A DNA stretch of 64,000 bases from Lactobacillus amylovorus DSM 20531 (GCF_002706375.1 NZ_CP017706.1:1364001-1428000); one strand, 5' to 3'. Shown: positions 36,031-46,075, numbered from the stretch's first letter. Program-made: numbers and translations. The notes: a model not told the origin generated them from the letters alone.

Positions 36031-36057
36031 GCGCATCCCTGTTGGGATGCGCTTTTT
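36031..36057 (+). terminator. Terminator of the 91-residue protein gene
   Basis: GCGCATCCC and GGGATGCGC (36031-36039, 36044-36052) form a perfect stem followed by TTTTTG. Confidence 0.9.
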
Positions 36058-36174
36058 GTTTTGGTTGATATTTTGCTGTAAAGTAAGCGTCGTAAGCGTC
36101 ATATAACCGAGTATCTTTTTTAGTCCGTATTTTTCAGGTATTCTAATCTCATCAATTTAATGGAGGTTAAGAAT

Positions 36175-36351
36175 ATGATCGAAAAACAACAACCCATTGT
36201 GGCACTTGGCCACTCTTCTAAGCCTAAGAAGGCTCGTCCACCACGCAATAATCTGTTGCTTAGTTTAAAGAAGAATGACTTAGAACTGAACTTCTACAGT
36301 AGTTTAGATACTGAAATTATGAATAAGCTGCTTGAGAAAGTCTTGCCATGA
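36175..36351 (+). CDS. IS66 accessory protein TnpA (short)
   Basis: This 58-residue basic protein precedes tnpB and overlaps it by 4 bases. It corresponds to the short TnpA of lactobacillal IS66 elements, and its role in transposition is accessory. The ATG at 36175 has GGAGG 11 bases upstream, while an in-frame ATG at 36160 lies just before that site. Confidence 0.7.
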   Translation: MIEKQQPIVALGHSSKPKKARPPRNNLLLSLKKNDLELNFYSSLDTEIMNKLLEKVLP

Positions 36352-36695
36352 TTAAGCTCAGTGACTTAGGGCAAGTCTATATCGTTTGCGGCAAGACGGA
36401 TCTGCGTAAAGGCATTGATGGACTAGCAACTTTAGTCAAAGAACAGTTTGAACTTGATCCTTTTAGCGGCAAAGTCTTCCTCTTTTGCGGCGGAAGCAAG
36501 GACCGCTTCAAAGCCCTTTATTGGGACGGACAAGGTTTTTGGCTGTTATACAAAAGATTTGAAAATGGAAAATTGAACTGGCCCAGGAATCAAAATGAAG
36601 TTCAAGCTTTATCTTCTGAGCAGGTCGACTGGCTAATGAAGGGCTTCGCAATCAATCCAAAAATAAAGAACACGAAAGCGTGCGAATTCTACTAA
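36348..36695 (+). CDS. IS66 accessory protein TnpB (Orf2)
   Basis: The 115-residue protein carries the IS66 Orf2 signature: VYIVCGKTDLRKGIDGLA, then FLFCGGSKDRFKALYWDGQGF. It is required with TnpC for transposition in this family. It overlaps tnpA, and 64 bases separate it from tnpC, where AGGAGG at 36742-36747 serves the transposase. Confidence 0.92.
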   Translation: MIKLSDLGQVYIVCGKTDLRKGIDGLATLVKEQFELDPFSGKVFLFCGGSKDRFKALYWDGQGFWLLYKRFENGKLNWPRNQNEVQALSSEQVDWLMKGFAINPKIKNTKACEFY

Positions 36696-36759
36696 CACTT
36701 GACATCGCACGCTTTTTTGATATTCTTTTAACTAATAAATTTAGGAGGAAGTTTAACTC

Positions 36760-38272
36760 ATGTCACAAGAAAATTTGGAAAAGATTATTGCACAACAAGC
36801 AACTACTATTCAAAACTTAACTGATGAAATCAAGCTCCTCCGTGAACAAGTAGCTTACTTAACGCAAAAACGTTATGGCAAATCTTCAGAACAAATGCCT
36901 TTAAATGGACAAACAAGTCTCTTTGATGAACCTGATGCTCAAGATGACGGAGAACGTCCCCGACGCCGCCGTTCAGACTATTACTTATAAAAGACAAGCT
37001 CACAAACGAAAGCGTGCTGACTTACTAGCTGCCCTTCCAGCTGAAGAGGTTCACCATGAATTAGGCGACAAGCATTGTCCTGATTGTCATCATGAACTGA
37101 TTGAGATAGGCAAGCAGTCAGTTCGCCAAGAATTATTGTTTATCCCAGCTCAACTTAAAAGGCTAGACCATATCCAACATGCTTACAAATGTAAATATTG
37201 CAGTCAAAGAAATTATAGCGACAAGATCATTAAAGCTGCAGTACCTAAAGCTCCCCTAAACCATGGTCTAGGTTCAGCTTCACTCATCGCTCATTCACTT
37301 TATCAAAAATATGAAATGAAGGTGCCGGACTATCGCCAAGAAAGCGACTGGAAGAAGATGGGACTAAAAGTTTCAAGACAGATGTTAAATTATTGGGATT
37401 TGAAAAGCAGTCAATACTACTTTAAACCAGTGTATGATCTGCTTAAGCAAAAGCTGTTAATGCGGCCAATTTTACATGCCGATGAAACTTATTACACAGT
37501 CTTAGAAAGTAAAACAATCAAGACTTACTATTGGGTCTTCCTTTCAGGCAAACATGATCAATACGGGATTACACTCTATCATCATGATCCTTCCCGGAGT
37601 GGCAAGGTTGCCTTAAACTTTTTAGGAAACTATCCCGGTTATTTGCACTGTGATATGTGGCAGGCTTATGAGCAATTGCCGAAAGCAACTTTAGTTGGCT
37701 GCTGGGCTCATGTTAGAAGAAAGTTTCACGAAGCCGTACCACAACAGGCTTCTGAAAAGTCCCTTGCCCAAAAAGGACTCAACTACTGCAATCGCATGTT
37801 TTACTTAGAACAAACCTGGGAGAATTTGAGCAAACAAGAACGTTACCAGCTAAGACAAGCAAAGCTCAAGCCTCTGATGCAAGAGTTCTTCAACTGGTGT
37901 GAGAAAAATAAAATCACCGTTTTGCCAGGCTCTAAATTGGGAAGAGCCATTAATTATACCCTCAAGCATCAAGCTACTTTTGAGCATGTCTTGCTTGATG
38001 GCAATTTAGAATTATCTAACAATAAGGCCGAACGCGCTGTAAAATCACTCGTCATGGGCCGGAAGAATTGGTTATTTTCTCAAAGTTTTGAGGGTGCTAC
38101 TGCAAGTGGCTTTATTCTAAGCTTAATTGAAACTGCCAAGAGAAATGGCCTTGATCCTGAAAAGTACTTGAATTATTTGCTTCAGAAATTACCGAATGAA
38201 GAGATTCTGGATTCGGAAACCCTTGAAGCTTATTTACCGTGGCAAGAGAAGATCCAGATAAATTGTAAATAA
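36760..38272 (+). pseudogene. IS66 transposase TnpC, interrupted by a +1 frameshift
   Basis: The N-terminal coiled part starts at ATG 36760 (Leu-zipper region, then LTQKRYGKSSEQMPLNGQ). The rest is in the next frame from about 36958, with a zinc finger (CPDC...CKYC), DDE domain segments HADETYYTV and HCDMWQAYEQLP, and NNKAERAVKSLVMGRKNWLF. Reading CCC at the CCCC run (36958-36961) once less gives the uninterrupted join ERPDAAVQ. It is either an inactivating C insertion or a programmed +1 slip on CCC before a CGA codon. Confidence 0.85.
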
Positions 38273-38284
38273 AAGAACTTAAAT

Positions 38285-38320
38285 AACCGTCTCAGTATAA
38301 CAGTAACTGGGACGGTTTTT
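38285..38320 (+). terminator. Terminator inside IS66 right end
   Basis: AACCGTCTCAGT (38285-38296) pairs with ACTGGGACGGTT (38306-38317) and is followed by T-rich sequence. Confidence 0.82.
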
Positions 38321-38336
38321 AAGTACACTATTTTAT

Positions 38337-38440
38337 TTGACACTTACAATAATGTTGTATAATTTGAGTGTTAGTAAAGTGTGGCTCTGGTAATCTTCAG
38401 TGAGAGGTTATTGGGGCATTTTTAGTGATATGGATATTTT
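38337..38440 (+). promoter_or_regulatory. Leader copy A: promoter plus hairpin/T-run before the YobI-like gene
   Basis: TATAAT is at 38358-38363. A stem with arms 38384-38396 and 38404-38417 uses several G-T pairs, and T5 follows at 38419-38423. A TGATATGGATATTT box (38426-38439) comes after it. The same arrangement occurs at 56.96 and 61.44 kb. TTGACA at 38337-38342, inside the IS66 right end, may act as its -35 box (spacing 15). The 270 bases from here to the gene show nothing else that I recognise. Confidence 0.65.
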
Positions 38441-38691
38441 AAGGTATAGTTGCTGTGTGAATGAATAAACAAAGAGATTACAACGCAGGTCAAATCAAGA
38501 TTATTTGACTATTGATTAAGAATAAGAGATGAATTTTCCCATCTTTTCTTTTATCCTGAATAGTTCTTATTAAGGATGGTACAAGTAGAAGTAATTAAAT
38601 GGCTTATGGGGAGAAAAGCGACAATTTATTTTAACAAAAATATATTTATAAACAGTAATTAAGCAACCTATAGAAAATAGAGATATACAAC

Positions 38692-41600
38692 ATGAATAGT
38701 AAACTAAAATATAATGATGCAATTAATGGTGCACTTTATCCATATGATTTTTTGAATCGAGAAATTTGTAAGCCTGAGTGGGATAATTTAGAAAATGCAT
38801 TAAACGATACTAGGGTGACTAATATAGCAATATCCGCTCCGTATGATACTGGTAAAACTAGTTTTCTTTTAAGCTTTTTTACTCAAAAGCATATGGATTA
38901 TTTAAAAAAAGAGTCAGATATTCCAGTATCTGAATATGAATTAAGGAAAAAAGCAAGAAAAGATATTACAGAGAATAAAACAAATTTTAGTTTTATTAAT
39001 TTGCCCAATTTCTTTTTAAAAAAGGAAGGAAAAGAATCCGAAATTGAACTAGAGAAAGATATTATTGGGCAACTTTTATTTAGTTCCAATCCTTGGTACT
39101 ATCCTGATTCAAAAATTAGAAGATTAAAAGAATATCCTTTTTGGAGTATAGGAATAGCATATATATTAATCGCAACTTTTATTTCACTTGGAGTAGCACT
39201 ATTTAATAAGAAACTAAATGATCTAACTGATATTTTTCAGTATTATAATAGCTTATCAAATAGTGCTAAAACTTTCGTATTTCTTGGTCTCGTATTAGGA
39301 TTTTGTATTTTTTATTTTTGTGTGCATTATTTTTCTAAAATTTCTTGGACTTTATCAAGTAATTTTGGAAATAAAATAGAACTTTCAGGTCAATACAAGT
39401 CTGATGATCCAAATGTTGTTAATAAAGACTTGTTGCTCCTTTATGGAGATGAACTAAAGTATTATTTTAAAAAAAGTAGAATAAAATATGTAATTTTTGA
39501 AGATCTAGATAGATATAATCAACCACTTATTTTTCAACGGTTACGACAGTTGAATATAAACTTAAACAAAGGTAAACAACGTATTGTCTTTATTTATACT
39601 TTGAAAGATTCAGTTTTTAATCAAAGAGTTACTTCTGCTAATGAGAATATTAAATCTGATGAAAATGATGATGATGGAGAAACTGATAACGGTAATGCTG
39701 CTGAATTAAAAAGTAAATTTTTTGATTATATTATTTCGCTTATGCCGACTACTAGTTTTCAAAATTCTAAGGGAAGATTTAAAGATGAAATTAGGAATTA
39801 CCGTATTTTAAGAAGAAATGATAGTGAGAAATCCCAATCTAATAATAATGATGAGATATATGACGGTAAGATTGATGAAAAGTATTTGGATGGACTGGGT
39901 AACTTTATATATGATACAAGAGAAATAGTAAGTATTATATCTGAAGTTGCTACATATGCTCAAAAATTATCTGATAGGAATATTTCAATTGATAAATTAT
40001 TAGGTGTAGTGGTCTATAAAAATGAATATCCAGAGGACTTTGAAAATATTATAAATGGTACCTCTAAAATAAGTTGCTTAATGCAAAATCGATTTATCTT
40101 TTATGAAATTGATAAAGAAGAAGCGACCAAACAAGCTTCAAATTTGAAATCGTTAGATACTTCTAAAGCAGAGATAGAGGATAAAAAGTATAGTGAAATT
40201 ATAAAGAATTTCCTTGAGAAATATCCCACTACAGATGATTTAGTAACAGTAGTAGAGAAAACCGAAGATTTTAAGGAGCTAGATTCCCAAGAACGACATT
40301 TGTTAAAACAAAGTATAGCTCTCGTTTATGATGAAAAATTGATCCGCTATTTACTTATAGAAGATTTATTAGATCCAACTTATTGTGAATATATATCCTC
40401 AAGTGCATATACTTTATCTTTATCTGACCGGATATTTGTTCAAAATGTATTAAGTTATCATTTATATAATAAAGATCAGAAATTGGATAATGCAGAAGAA
40501 GTAAGAAAAGAATTAGATTCGGCTGGAGCAAATTATAAATTTGCGTATTCATCCGATTTAATTATTAATTTAATATCGTCTAAAGATTTGATATCAGAAA
40601 TAGAAGATTTTATTATTCCAAGTGAGATTGCTAAAATATTGCAAACTGCAAGAAAATTAGATGATATAGATATAATTTCTAATGTGATAAAGAAGGTAGA
40701 GTATTTTACAAATAGTAAAGAACTTCTATCTATCTTTATACATTCTATAATGTATGCATGGCCAAATTTTTATAAATTAATTGGTGATACAAGTGTTAAT
40801 AGTGATGCATATCCTAATAGTCAAAATATTATAGAAGCAATTTTGATCTATTTAAGTTCTAACAATGATGAAGAATTTAAGGCTTTATTAAATAAAGATT
40901 CCGTATTAGATCTCCCTGCTTATGTGAGAGAAATAAATAAATTAAGTTTAAGAAAACTTAGCAATATTGATTATCAATTTGAAGATTTAACTTTTATTCA
41001 AGGTAGTTCTCGAGCTTTAGTAAGTCTTGTAAAGAAGAATAATTATCAAAAGAATACAAAGAATTTTGAAATTATTATGAACCAACTTTTACATACAGAT
41101 TTTAGTGAATTATTGAAAAATAAAGATATTTATCATCTTGATGATGAGTTTATAAAAGATAATATATTTAGTTATTATTCTTCCATTAATCAATATAAAT
41201 TAACTAGTTTAACTGAATTGGCTAAGTATTTTAATAAATTATTGAGTGATAAGCATGAATTACAAAGTTATGATGTCAAAATATTAACACTTTATTCAAA
41301 TAAAAATGTAATATCATCTACAAGTGATATATCTGAATTTTTGAATAGCATTAATTTTGTTCAATTAGTTAATGAAAAATCGATTGATAGTAAATTTATT
41401 AAGAGACTGATTGAAGCTGATAAACTGATTTATAGCAAAGAAATATTTGAAAATCTGTATGCTGATGATAAACAAATTGCATTAGAGTATGCATGGAAAT
41501 ATGAGAATGAAGACAATATTTCTGATTTCTTCTATGAAAGACTTTGGAAATTCATTATGGATTATCTTGAAAGAAGTCGGTATCAAACTGAAATTGTTGA

Positions 41601-42006
41601 CATGATTGATAATCAAGAAAATCTAAATTTTACTGAATCAGATTGTTCAAATGAATCAATAAAAATAATGCTGAATAAAACCAAAAATGCAAAGGTTATC
41701 AGACACATTATGCAATTTCGATCATTATCTGAGGATAACCGCGGTTTAATAATAAATAGAATCTTTTCTGATCTTAGATTTAAACAAAAGTTCTCTAGGG
41801 AAGAAGTTAGTCAATTTATATTTAATACTCCTATTTTTATTAAAACTTGGGTATTTGATGGGAAACATGAAGTGGTTAATAAAGAATTAATAGACGAATA
41901 TAAAGATCAGTTTAATTTACTGTATAACAATATCCCTCAAAGTTTTAAAAAGAAGGGGACTAATAAATTTATCTTTTTAAAGAAGTTTAAATTATGGTTA
42001 ATTTAG
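38692..42006 (+). CDS. YobI-like large P-loop NTPase with membrane segments
   Basis: The 1104-residue protein resembles the YobI family of P-loop NTPases. Walker A is APYDTGKTS at residues 49-57. Two membrane helices lie at about 150-171 and 194-214, and a Walker B-like VIFEDLDRY follows near residue 268. The remaining 800 residues are helical, AT-rich in codon use and lack recognised motifs. STAND/KAP-like membrane NTPases of this sort are candidate phage-defence proteins, which would suit its IS-rich neighbourhood; that is inference. The ribosome site is weak, 270 bases after the hairpin leader. Confidence 0.75.
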   Translation: MNSKLKYNDAINGALYPYDFLNREICKPEWDNLENALNDTRVTNIAISAPYDTGKTSFLLSFFTQKHMDYLKKESDIPVSEYELRKKARKDITENKTNFSFINLPNFFLKKEGKESEIELEKDIIGQLLFSSNPWYYPDSKIRRLKEYPFWSIGIAYILIATFISLGVALFNKKLNDLTDIFQYYNSLSNSAKTFVFLGLVLGFCIFYFCVHYFSKISWTLSSNFGNKIELSGQYKSDDPNVVNKDLLLLYGDELKYYFKKSRIKYVIFEDLDRYNQPLIFQRLRQLNINLNKGKQRIVFIYTLKDSVFNQRVTSANENIKSDENDDDGETDNGNAAELKSKFFDYIISLMPTTSFQNSKGRFKDEIRNYRILRRNDSEKSQSNNNDEIYDGKIDEKYLDGLGNFIYDTREIVSIISEVATYAQKLSDRNISIDKLLGVVVYKNEYPEDFENIINGTSKISCLMQNRFIFYEIDKEEATKQASNLKSLDTSKAEIEDKKYSEIIKNFLEKYPTTDDLVTVVEKTEDFKELDSQERHLLKQSIALVYDEKLIRYLLIEDLLDPTYCEYISSSAYTLSLSDRIFVQNVLSYHLYNKDQKLDNAEEVRKELDSAGANYKFAYSSDLIINLISSKDLISEIEDFIIPSEIAKILQTARKLDDIDIISNVIKKVEYFTNSKELLSIFIHSIMYAWPNFYKLIGDTSVNSDAYPNSQNIIEAILIYLSSNNDEEFKALLNKDSVLDLPAYVREINKLSLRKLSNIDYQFEDLTFIQGSSRALVSLVKKNNYQKNTKNFEIIMNQLLHTDFSELLKNKDIYHLDDEFIKDNIFSYYSSINQYKLTSLTELAKYFNKLLSDKHELQSYDVKILTLYSNKNVISSTSDISEFLNSINFVQLVNEKSIDSKFIKRLIEADKLIYSKEIFENLYADDKQIALEYAWKYENEDNISDFFYERLWKFIMDYLERSRYQTEIVDMIDNQENLNFTESDCSNESIKIMLNKTKNAKVIRHIMQFRSLSEDNRGLIINRIFSDLRFKQKFSREEVSQFIFNTPIFIKTWVFDGKHEVVNKELIDEYKDQFNLLYNNIPQSFKKKGTNKFIFLKKFKLWLI

Positions 42007-42047
42007 TATGTTGGATATAGGTGTAAACAGTTAAGAGATATGATTGT

Positions 42048-42085
42048 AAAAATAACCACGTTATGATTATGTGGTTATTTTTACA
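42048..42085. terminator. Terminator of the YobI-like gene
   Basis: AAAAATAACCAC (42048-42059) pairs perfectly with GTGGTTATTTTT (42071-42082). Confidence 0.88.
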
Positions 42086-42114
42086 CGAATTAAGTGATAT
42101 AGATTTAAAAAGAT

Positions 42115-43487
42115 GGGACTGTAAAATAGTTTGTGTAAGGATGAATGATTCCTTAAATTAATTTCTGAAAACATTAGAAAAAGGAGTTCCTTTCTCGTAT
42201 GATTGGATTGAACAAAAAAACAACATACAGAAAGAAGAACTCCTTCATGAATGATTTTACCAAAAATATGGCTCAAGCACTCCAATAATCAAGACAAAGT
42301 TAATGATTTTTTGCGCAAGGAAATTCAAACTGCAGTTAATCAATTGCTTGAAGCTGAATTGACTGCCTTTTTAGGCTGTGATCCTTATGCAAAAAGCGGA
42401 TGGAACTCTGGCAATTCCAGAAACGGCATCTATTATCGCAAGGTTGATACGCAGTTTGGCCAGATCGAAATTCAGGTTCCCAGAGACAGAAACGGCGAAT
42501 TTCATCAGCACACTCTGCCTGACTACAAGCAGCACTCGGACGTCCTGGAAAGCATGATTATCAAGCTTTATGCCAAAGGCGTCACTACCAGAGAAATAGC
42601 CGATCTGATTGAAAAGATGTACGGCAGCCATTACAGTCCGGCTCAGGTATCAAATATTTCCAAGCAAATGATTCCAAAGGTTGAAGCCTATCACAAACGC
42701 AAGCTTAGCGACAGTTTCTTTTGCGTTTATCTTGACGCAACGTATCTTCCGCTGTGCCGAGAAACGTTTGAGCGTGAAGCCGTCTATATTGCCATCGGCA
42801 TCAGGCCCAATGGCCATAAAGAAGTAATCGACTACTGCATAGCACCCAGCGAAAACGTCGAAGTTTGGACTGAAATGCTTCAAAACATGAGATCGCGGGG
42901 TTTGAAGCAAGTCGAGCTTCTCTTGTCTGACGGTGTTGTCGGCATGAAAACAGCTCTGGCAAAGACTTATCCCAAAGCACATTTTCAGCGCTGCCTGGTT
43001 CATGTCATGCGCAATATTTGCAATAAAGTGCGTGTTGACGATCGTGAGACAATCATGAACGATTTCAAGCAGATTCATAGGCAGCCTAACAAGACAGCCG
43101 CTGTACAAACTCTTCATGCATTCTATGACAAATGGAACAAGGCATACAATCATGTCATTAGGAATCGAAAAGACATTGAGCCTGATCTATTGGTCTTTTA
43201 CAACTATCCCAAACAGATCAGACCCTCAATCTATTCCACCAACATGATTGAATCCTTTAACAATGTCGTTAAACGCAAGGCAAAGCCCAAAGCAGAGTTT
43301 CCAAGCGAGCAGTCGCTTGATACTTTCATTGGCATTCAGGCAATAAGCTACAATGATCGCTACTTCAACCGAATCCATAAAGGCTTCGGCCAAGTGCAGG
43401 ATACATTGGAATCCTACTTTGACTAAGAAAAAATTAAAAAATCAATTTACGAGAAAGATCTATTTACACAAACTATTTGACAGTTTC
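42115..43487 (+). mobile_element. IS256-family insertion sequence (IS1201-like)
   Basis: Imperfect terminal repeats of about 24 bp share AATAGTTTGTGTAA, the left starting GGGACTGT at 42115 and the right ending ACAGTTTC at 43487. The 8 bases outside each end (AAAAAGAT and AATATTCA) do not match, so the usual target duplication is absent. Flanking DNA has therefore been lost or recombined. The element abuts an AbiH-type gene fragment. Confidence 0.88.
42247..43426 (+). pseudogene. IS256-family transposase with N-terminal frameshift
   Basis: The mutator-type transposase has catalytic residues in FCVYLDATYLPL (Asp), LLLSDGVVGM (Asp) and NMIESFNNVVKR (Glu), and the zinc-related CLVHVMRN. The natural start is ATG 42247, giving MNDFTKNMAQAL and then a stop at 42288. 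The rest is in the next frame from NNQDKVNDFL on, so one or two bases were lost near 42283. A start at 42251 gives an odd N-terminus with no ribosome site. Transposition is likely impaired. Confidence 0.8.
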
Positions 43488-44024
43488 AATATTCATGGTA
43501 TTGCTAACTGGAACGATAATAGTACAAGAATGGGAATTTATAAAATATATAATATAAAGAGTGGTAAATTATCAGCTCCTATTTTTGGTGTAGATGGTCA
43601 TGATATTTTATCTGCTGGTAATCATCAAACCCTAAATCTGGATGATCCAAGAATTATATTTACTAAGTCATTTAGATTAATAGATAATAATGTTAATTTA
43701 ATGAGAGGTAAAGATCATCAATTTCAAAGTAAGGTAGATAAACTTGTATTTTTTGGACATTCATTGGGTAGAGCAGATTACTCTTATTTTGAAACTTTGT
43801 TTGATCTTTACGATATATATAACAGCAATGTTGAACTAGATTTTTATTACCATACTCATAATGAGAGTTTAAAAGATAGAGAATCAGAGAGAACCGTTCT
43901 TCGTCATATAGTTAATTTGTTGACTTCTTATGGTCAAACATTATCCGATCAACATGGTGAAAATATCGTTAATAGATTAGTGTTGGAACAAAGATTGAAT
44001 TTGTTGCCAAGTCCGGAAATGTAG
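43488..44024 (+). pseudogene. AbiH-type gene, C-terminal fragment cut by IS256
   Basis: Coding restarts exactly at the IS256 right end with NIHGIANWNDN and runs to a stop at 44024. FGVDGHDI and FFGHSLGRADYSYFETLF are the C-terminal motifs of AbiH abortive-infection proteins. The N-terminal half, with the nucleotide-binding GNGFD motif, is missing on the other side of the IS. The protein cannot be functional. A different AbiH-like gene lies at 49.05 kb. Confidence 0.8.
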
Positions 44025-44202
44025 AATTATATTGCTTTTTGATAGATATTTTAAAACGGAAAAAGGTAGATCAAAACATAATATAAAATTGATAATGTAA
44101 AATATAGAAAAAACTATTTGAATACTATATACTGTGCTGGTAAATGAAAAGTATCTATATGTGGTATTAATCCTATTAGATTAATAGAAATGGAAAAATG
44201 AA

Positions 44203-45102
44203 ATGAGAGAATATTTATACATAGACGATGTTGAAATTAATTCACTGCTGGCACAACAAAATAAAGGAGTAACAACGGGCAAAACGATTACAGAATCAAA
44301 TTCAAATACCTTAAGTCATTCCACAACTACAGGTGGTGAAACTAAAGGTGGAGGAGAGGGAAAGATACCTTTTTTAGCTAAGGCTGAAGGAAGTCTGACA
44401 CTGCATTATAATTCGACTAAAGACGAGGGTATTGAGAACACGGATCAAACTGCAATTAATACAGTATTAAATGATTATATAGTTACCTTATTAGAAGAAA
44501 ATCTTCAAGGTAAAATAAAAATGAAATATGACGATATAACTGTAGGAGATGTTGTGAATATTACGGAGTCTCCCAAGTTGTATGATTTTGAAACTATATC
44601 TAATTCCACTGATCATGAGTTATTAAAAAAAGTTATGCAAATCGGTATGGAAGATGATATTAATGAAGTGAAAGAAAAATATAGAAAAGCAATTGCAAAG
44701 AATCCTTCCTTAAAGCAAAAACGAAATCAAGAAATTAGAGAAATTAAGGCTGATAATATTGATGGATTAAATGGATTAGATTACATAAATTTATTTGGTG
44801 AATATGGCAAGAAAGTATTTCCAAATACGATAGTCTTGGCTGGAGATGACTGTATAGCGTATACAAAAATTAAAAATTTTAGGATGAATCCTGCTCAATT
44901 AACCAGTATTGCAAACAGTCCAAGAAAAATGCATATTTTAGGTATTATAGAAAATGAATTGAAAGAAAATCCAATGAAAGCAGAAGTAAATGATATTGGT
45001 CAAATAAGTTCTTCAATTGCTAATGTATTATTATTTAATTTTTCTATTGCTAAAGTTGGAATGCTAGTTATTAAGCCGTTAGCTATGTATTACGAGATCT
45101 AA
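44203..45102 (+). CDS. DUF6414-like protein
   Basis: The 299-residue protein begins REYLYIDDVEINSLLAQQNKG, typical of the DUF6414 family. A Gly/Thr/Ser-rich stretch (about 30-55) is followed by a mixed domain ending in hydrophobic strands (ANVLLFNFSIAKVGMLVIKPLAMY). Function is unknown. The family often sits with phage-defence genes, and here it lies between two AbiH remnants and SIR2-like genes. It has no signal peptide. The gene is intact, with a separate weak promoter region upstream. Confidence 0.55.
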   Translation: MREYLYIDDVEINSLLAQQNKGVTTGKTITESNSNTLSHSTTTGGETKGGGEGKIPFLAKAEGSLTLHYNSTKDEGIENTDQTAINTVLNDYIVTLLEENLQGKIKMKYDDITVGDVVNITESPKLYDFETISNSTDHELLKKVMQIGMEDDINEVKEKYRKAIAKNPSLKQKRNQEIREIKADNIDGLNGLDYINLFGEYGKKVFPNTIVLAGDDCIAYTKIKNFRMNPAQLTSIANSPRKMHILGIIENELKENPMKAEVNDIGQISSSIANVLLFNFSIAKVGMLVIKPLAMYYEI

Positions 45103-45134
45103 GGTTTTTGGATTATATTGAGGAAAATAAAAAT

Positions 45135-45440
45135 ATGTCTCAATACTACACAAGTGGCGAATTTGCGAAGAAGGCGCATGTTTCAATTCGTACAATTCGC
45201 TACTATGATCAGAAGAATTTATTAAAGCCGGCAACGCACACTAAAGGTGGTGCACGGCTATATACAGACCAAGATTTTGCCAAGTTGCAACAGATTCTAC
45301 TATTAAAGTATCTTGGTTTTTCACTCAGCGATATTCGTGAAATGACGATTGGATCAGGGGATAAGCAATTACTCCGCAATTCACTCCAAATTCAAAAGCG
45401 TCTTGCTGTAAAATACTATTTAGAAAGACCTTTGACCTAA
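45135..45440 (+). pseudogene. Truncated copy of the MerR part of the MerR-methyltransferase gene
   Basis: The first about 91 codons (45135-45407) match the gene at 50216 with about 11 differences in 271 bases, all synonymous. The sequence then diverges within codon 91-92 and ends 11 codons later. The MerR helix-turn-helix and first helices (YTSGEFAKKAHVSIRTIRYYDQ) are intact, but the regulator lacks its effector/methyltransferase domain. Its upstream DNA differs from that of the full copy. Confidence 0.85.
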
Positions 45441-45487
45441 TCTTTATAGATTGGAATTAAGTTTTAACTTTATATTGGGGAGTAGAA

Positions 45488-45880
45488 ATGAAAATTTATA
45501 AAAAAACTATTATTATTTTGATAGCAATATTATCAGTAATTTTTTTGAGTATTTCGTTTAGTAAACCAGTTCAAGCAGCTAGATGGCATAGATCAGTACC
45601 GACAGCAGTTCGTGGAAATTATCATAATGCAAAATTAAAAATTACAGTTCAAATTCAAAAAAAGAATGTATATTATATGCCTGATAACGGAGCTGCCGTT
45701 TCTCCAGCTAAAAGAATATATTCAAGAAAGTTGAGAAAAAACGTTTATCAATATAAACGGGATAGTTTCAAGAGTCCCACTATTACTTTTAAATTTGGAT
45801 ATAAGAATGGTCGGAAGTATTTGAGAGTACATGGAGCCTCTTCTATTTTAGATAAGTATACATACTGGAAAGTTAAGTAA
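45488..45880 (+). CDS. Small secreted basic protein
   Basis: The 130-residue precursor has a signal peptide (KKTIIILIAILSVIFLSISF, cleaved near PVQAA at residue 31) and a 99-residue mature part rich in Lys, Arg and Tyr. No Cys pair or bacteriocin leader is present. A GGGGAG site precedes the ATG. It resembles small surface proteins of lactobacilli of unknown role, perhaps a wall-binding protein. Confidence 0.6.
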   Translation: MKIYKKTIIILIAILSVIFLSISFSKPVQAARWHRSVPTAVRGNYHNAKLKITVQIQKKNVYYMPDNGAAVSPAKRIYSRKLRKNVYQYKRDSFKSPTITFKFGYKNGRKYLRVHGASSILDKYTYWKVK

Positions 45881-45911
45881 TTTTGTAATGAGATGAATTA
45901 ATAGATGAAAT

Positions 45912-45950
45912 GTCACATGATTGTCAGATGACAATTGCGTGGCTTTTTTT
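45912..45950 (+). terminator. Terminator between the secreted-protein gene and the SIR2-like gene
   Basis: GTCACATGATTGTC (45912-45925) pairs with GACAATTGCGTGGC (45930-45943), with some mismatches, and T7 follows. Confidence 0.8.
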
Positions 45951-46075
45951 GTGTAAAAATTATTTGTTCTTCAGTATTTATAGATAGTCTGCTAATATTA
46001 ATATATGAACGTAAGTTTGATATGATTTATCTAATTATCAGCTGCATTAATGATAAATACGCAAAGGGACATAAT

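Larger units (their letters stand above)
36083..38347 (+). mobile_element. IS66-family insertion sequence
   Basis: The element carries three genes in the IS66 order tnpA-tnpB-tnpC. The left end shows GTAAGCGTC twice in tandem (36083-36100) followed by ATATAA. The right end, read inward, begins GTAAGTGTCAAATAA (to 38347), giving imperfect terminal repeats. No 8-bp target duplication is visible at these ends. Confidence 0.82.

Noticed and set aside
38345..38430. Leader as a type III toxin-antitoxin RNA
   Set aside because: Type III antitoxins are tandem repeats of about 35 bases before a terminator and a small endoribonuclease gene. Here there is no tandem repeat and the genes are large and unrelated to each other.
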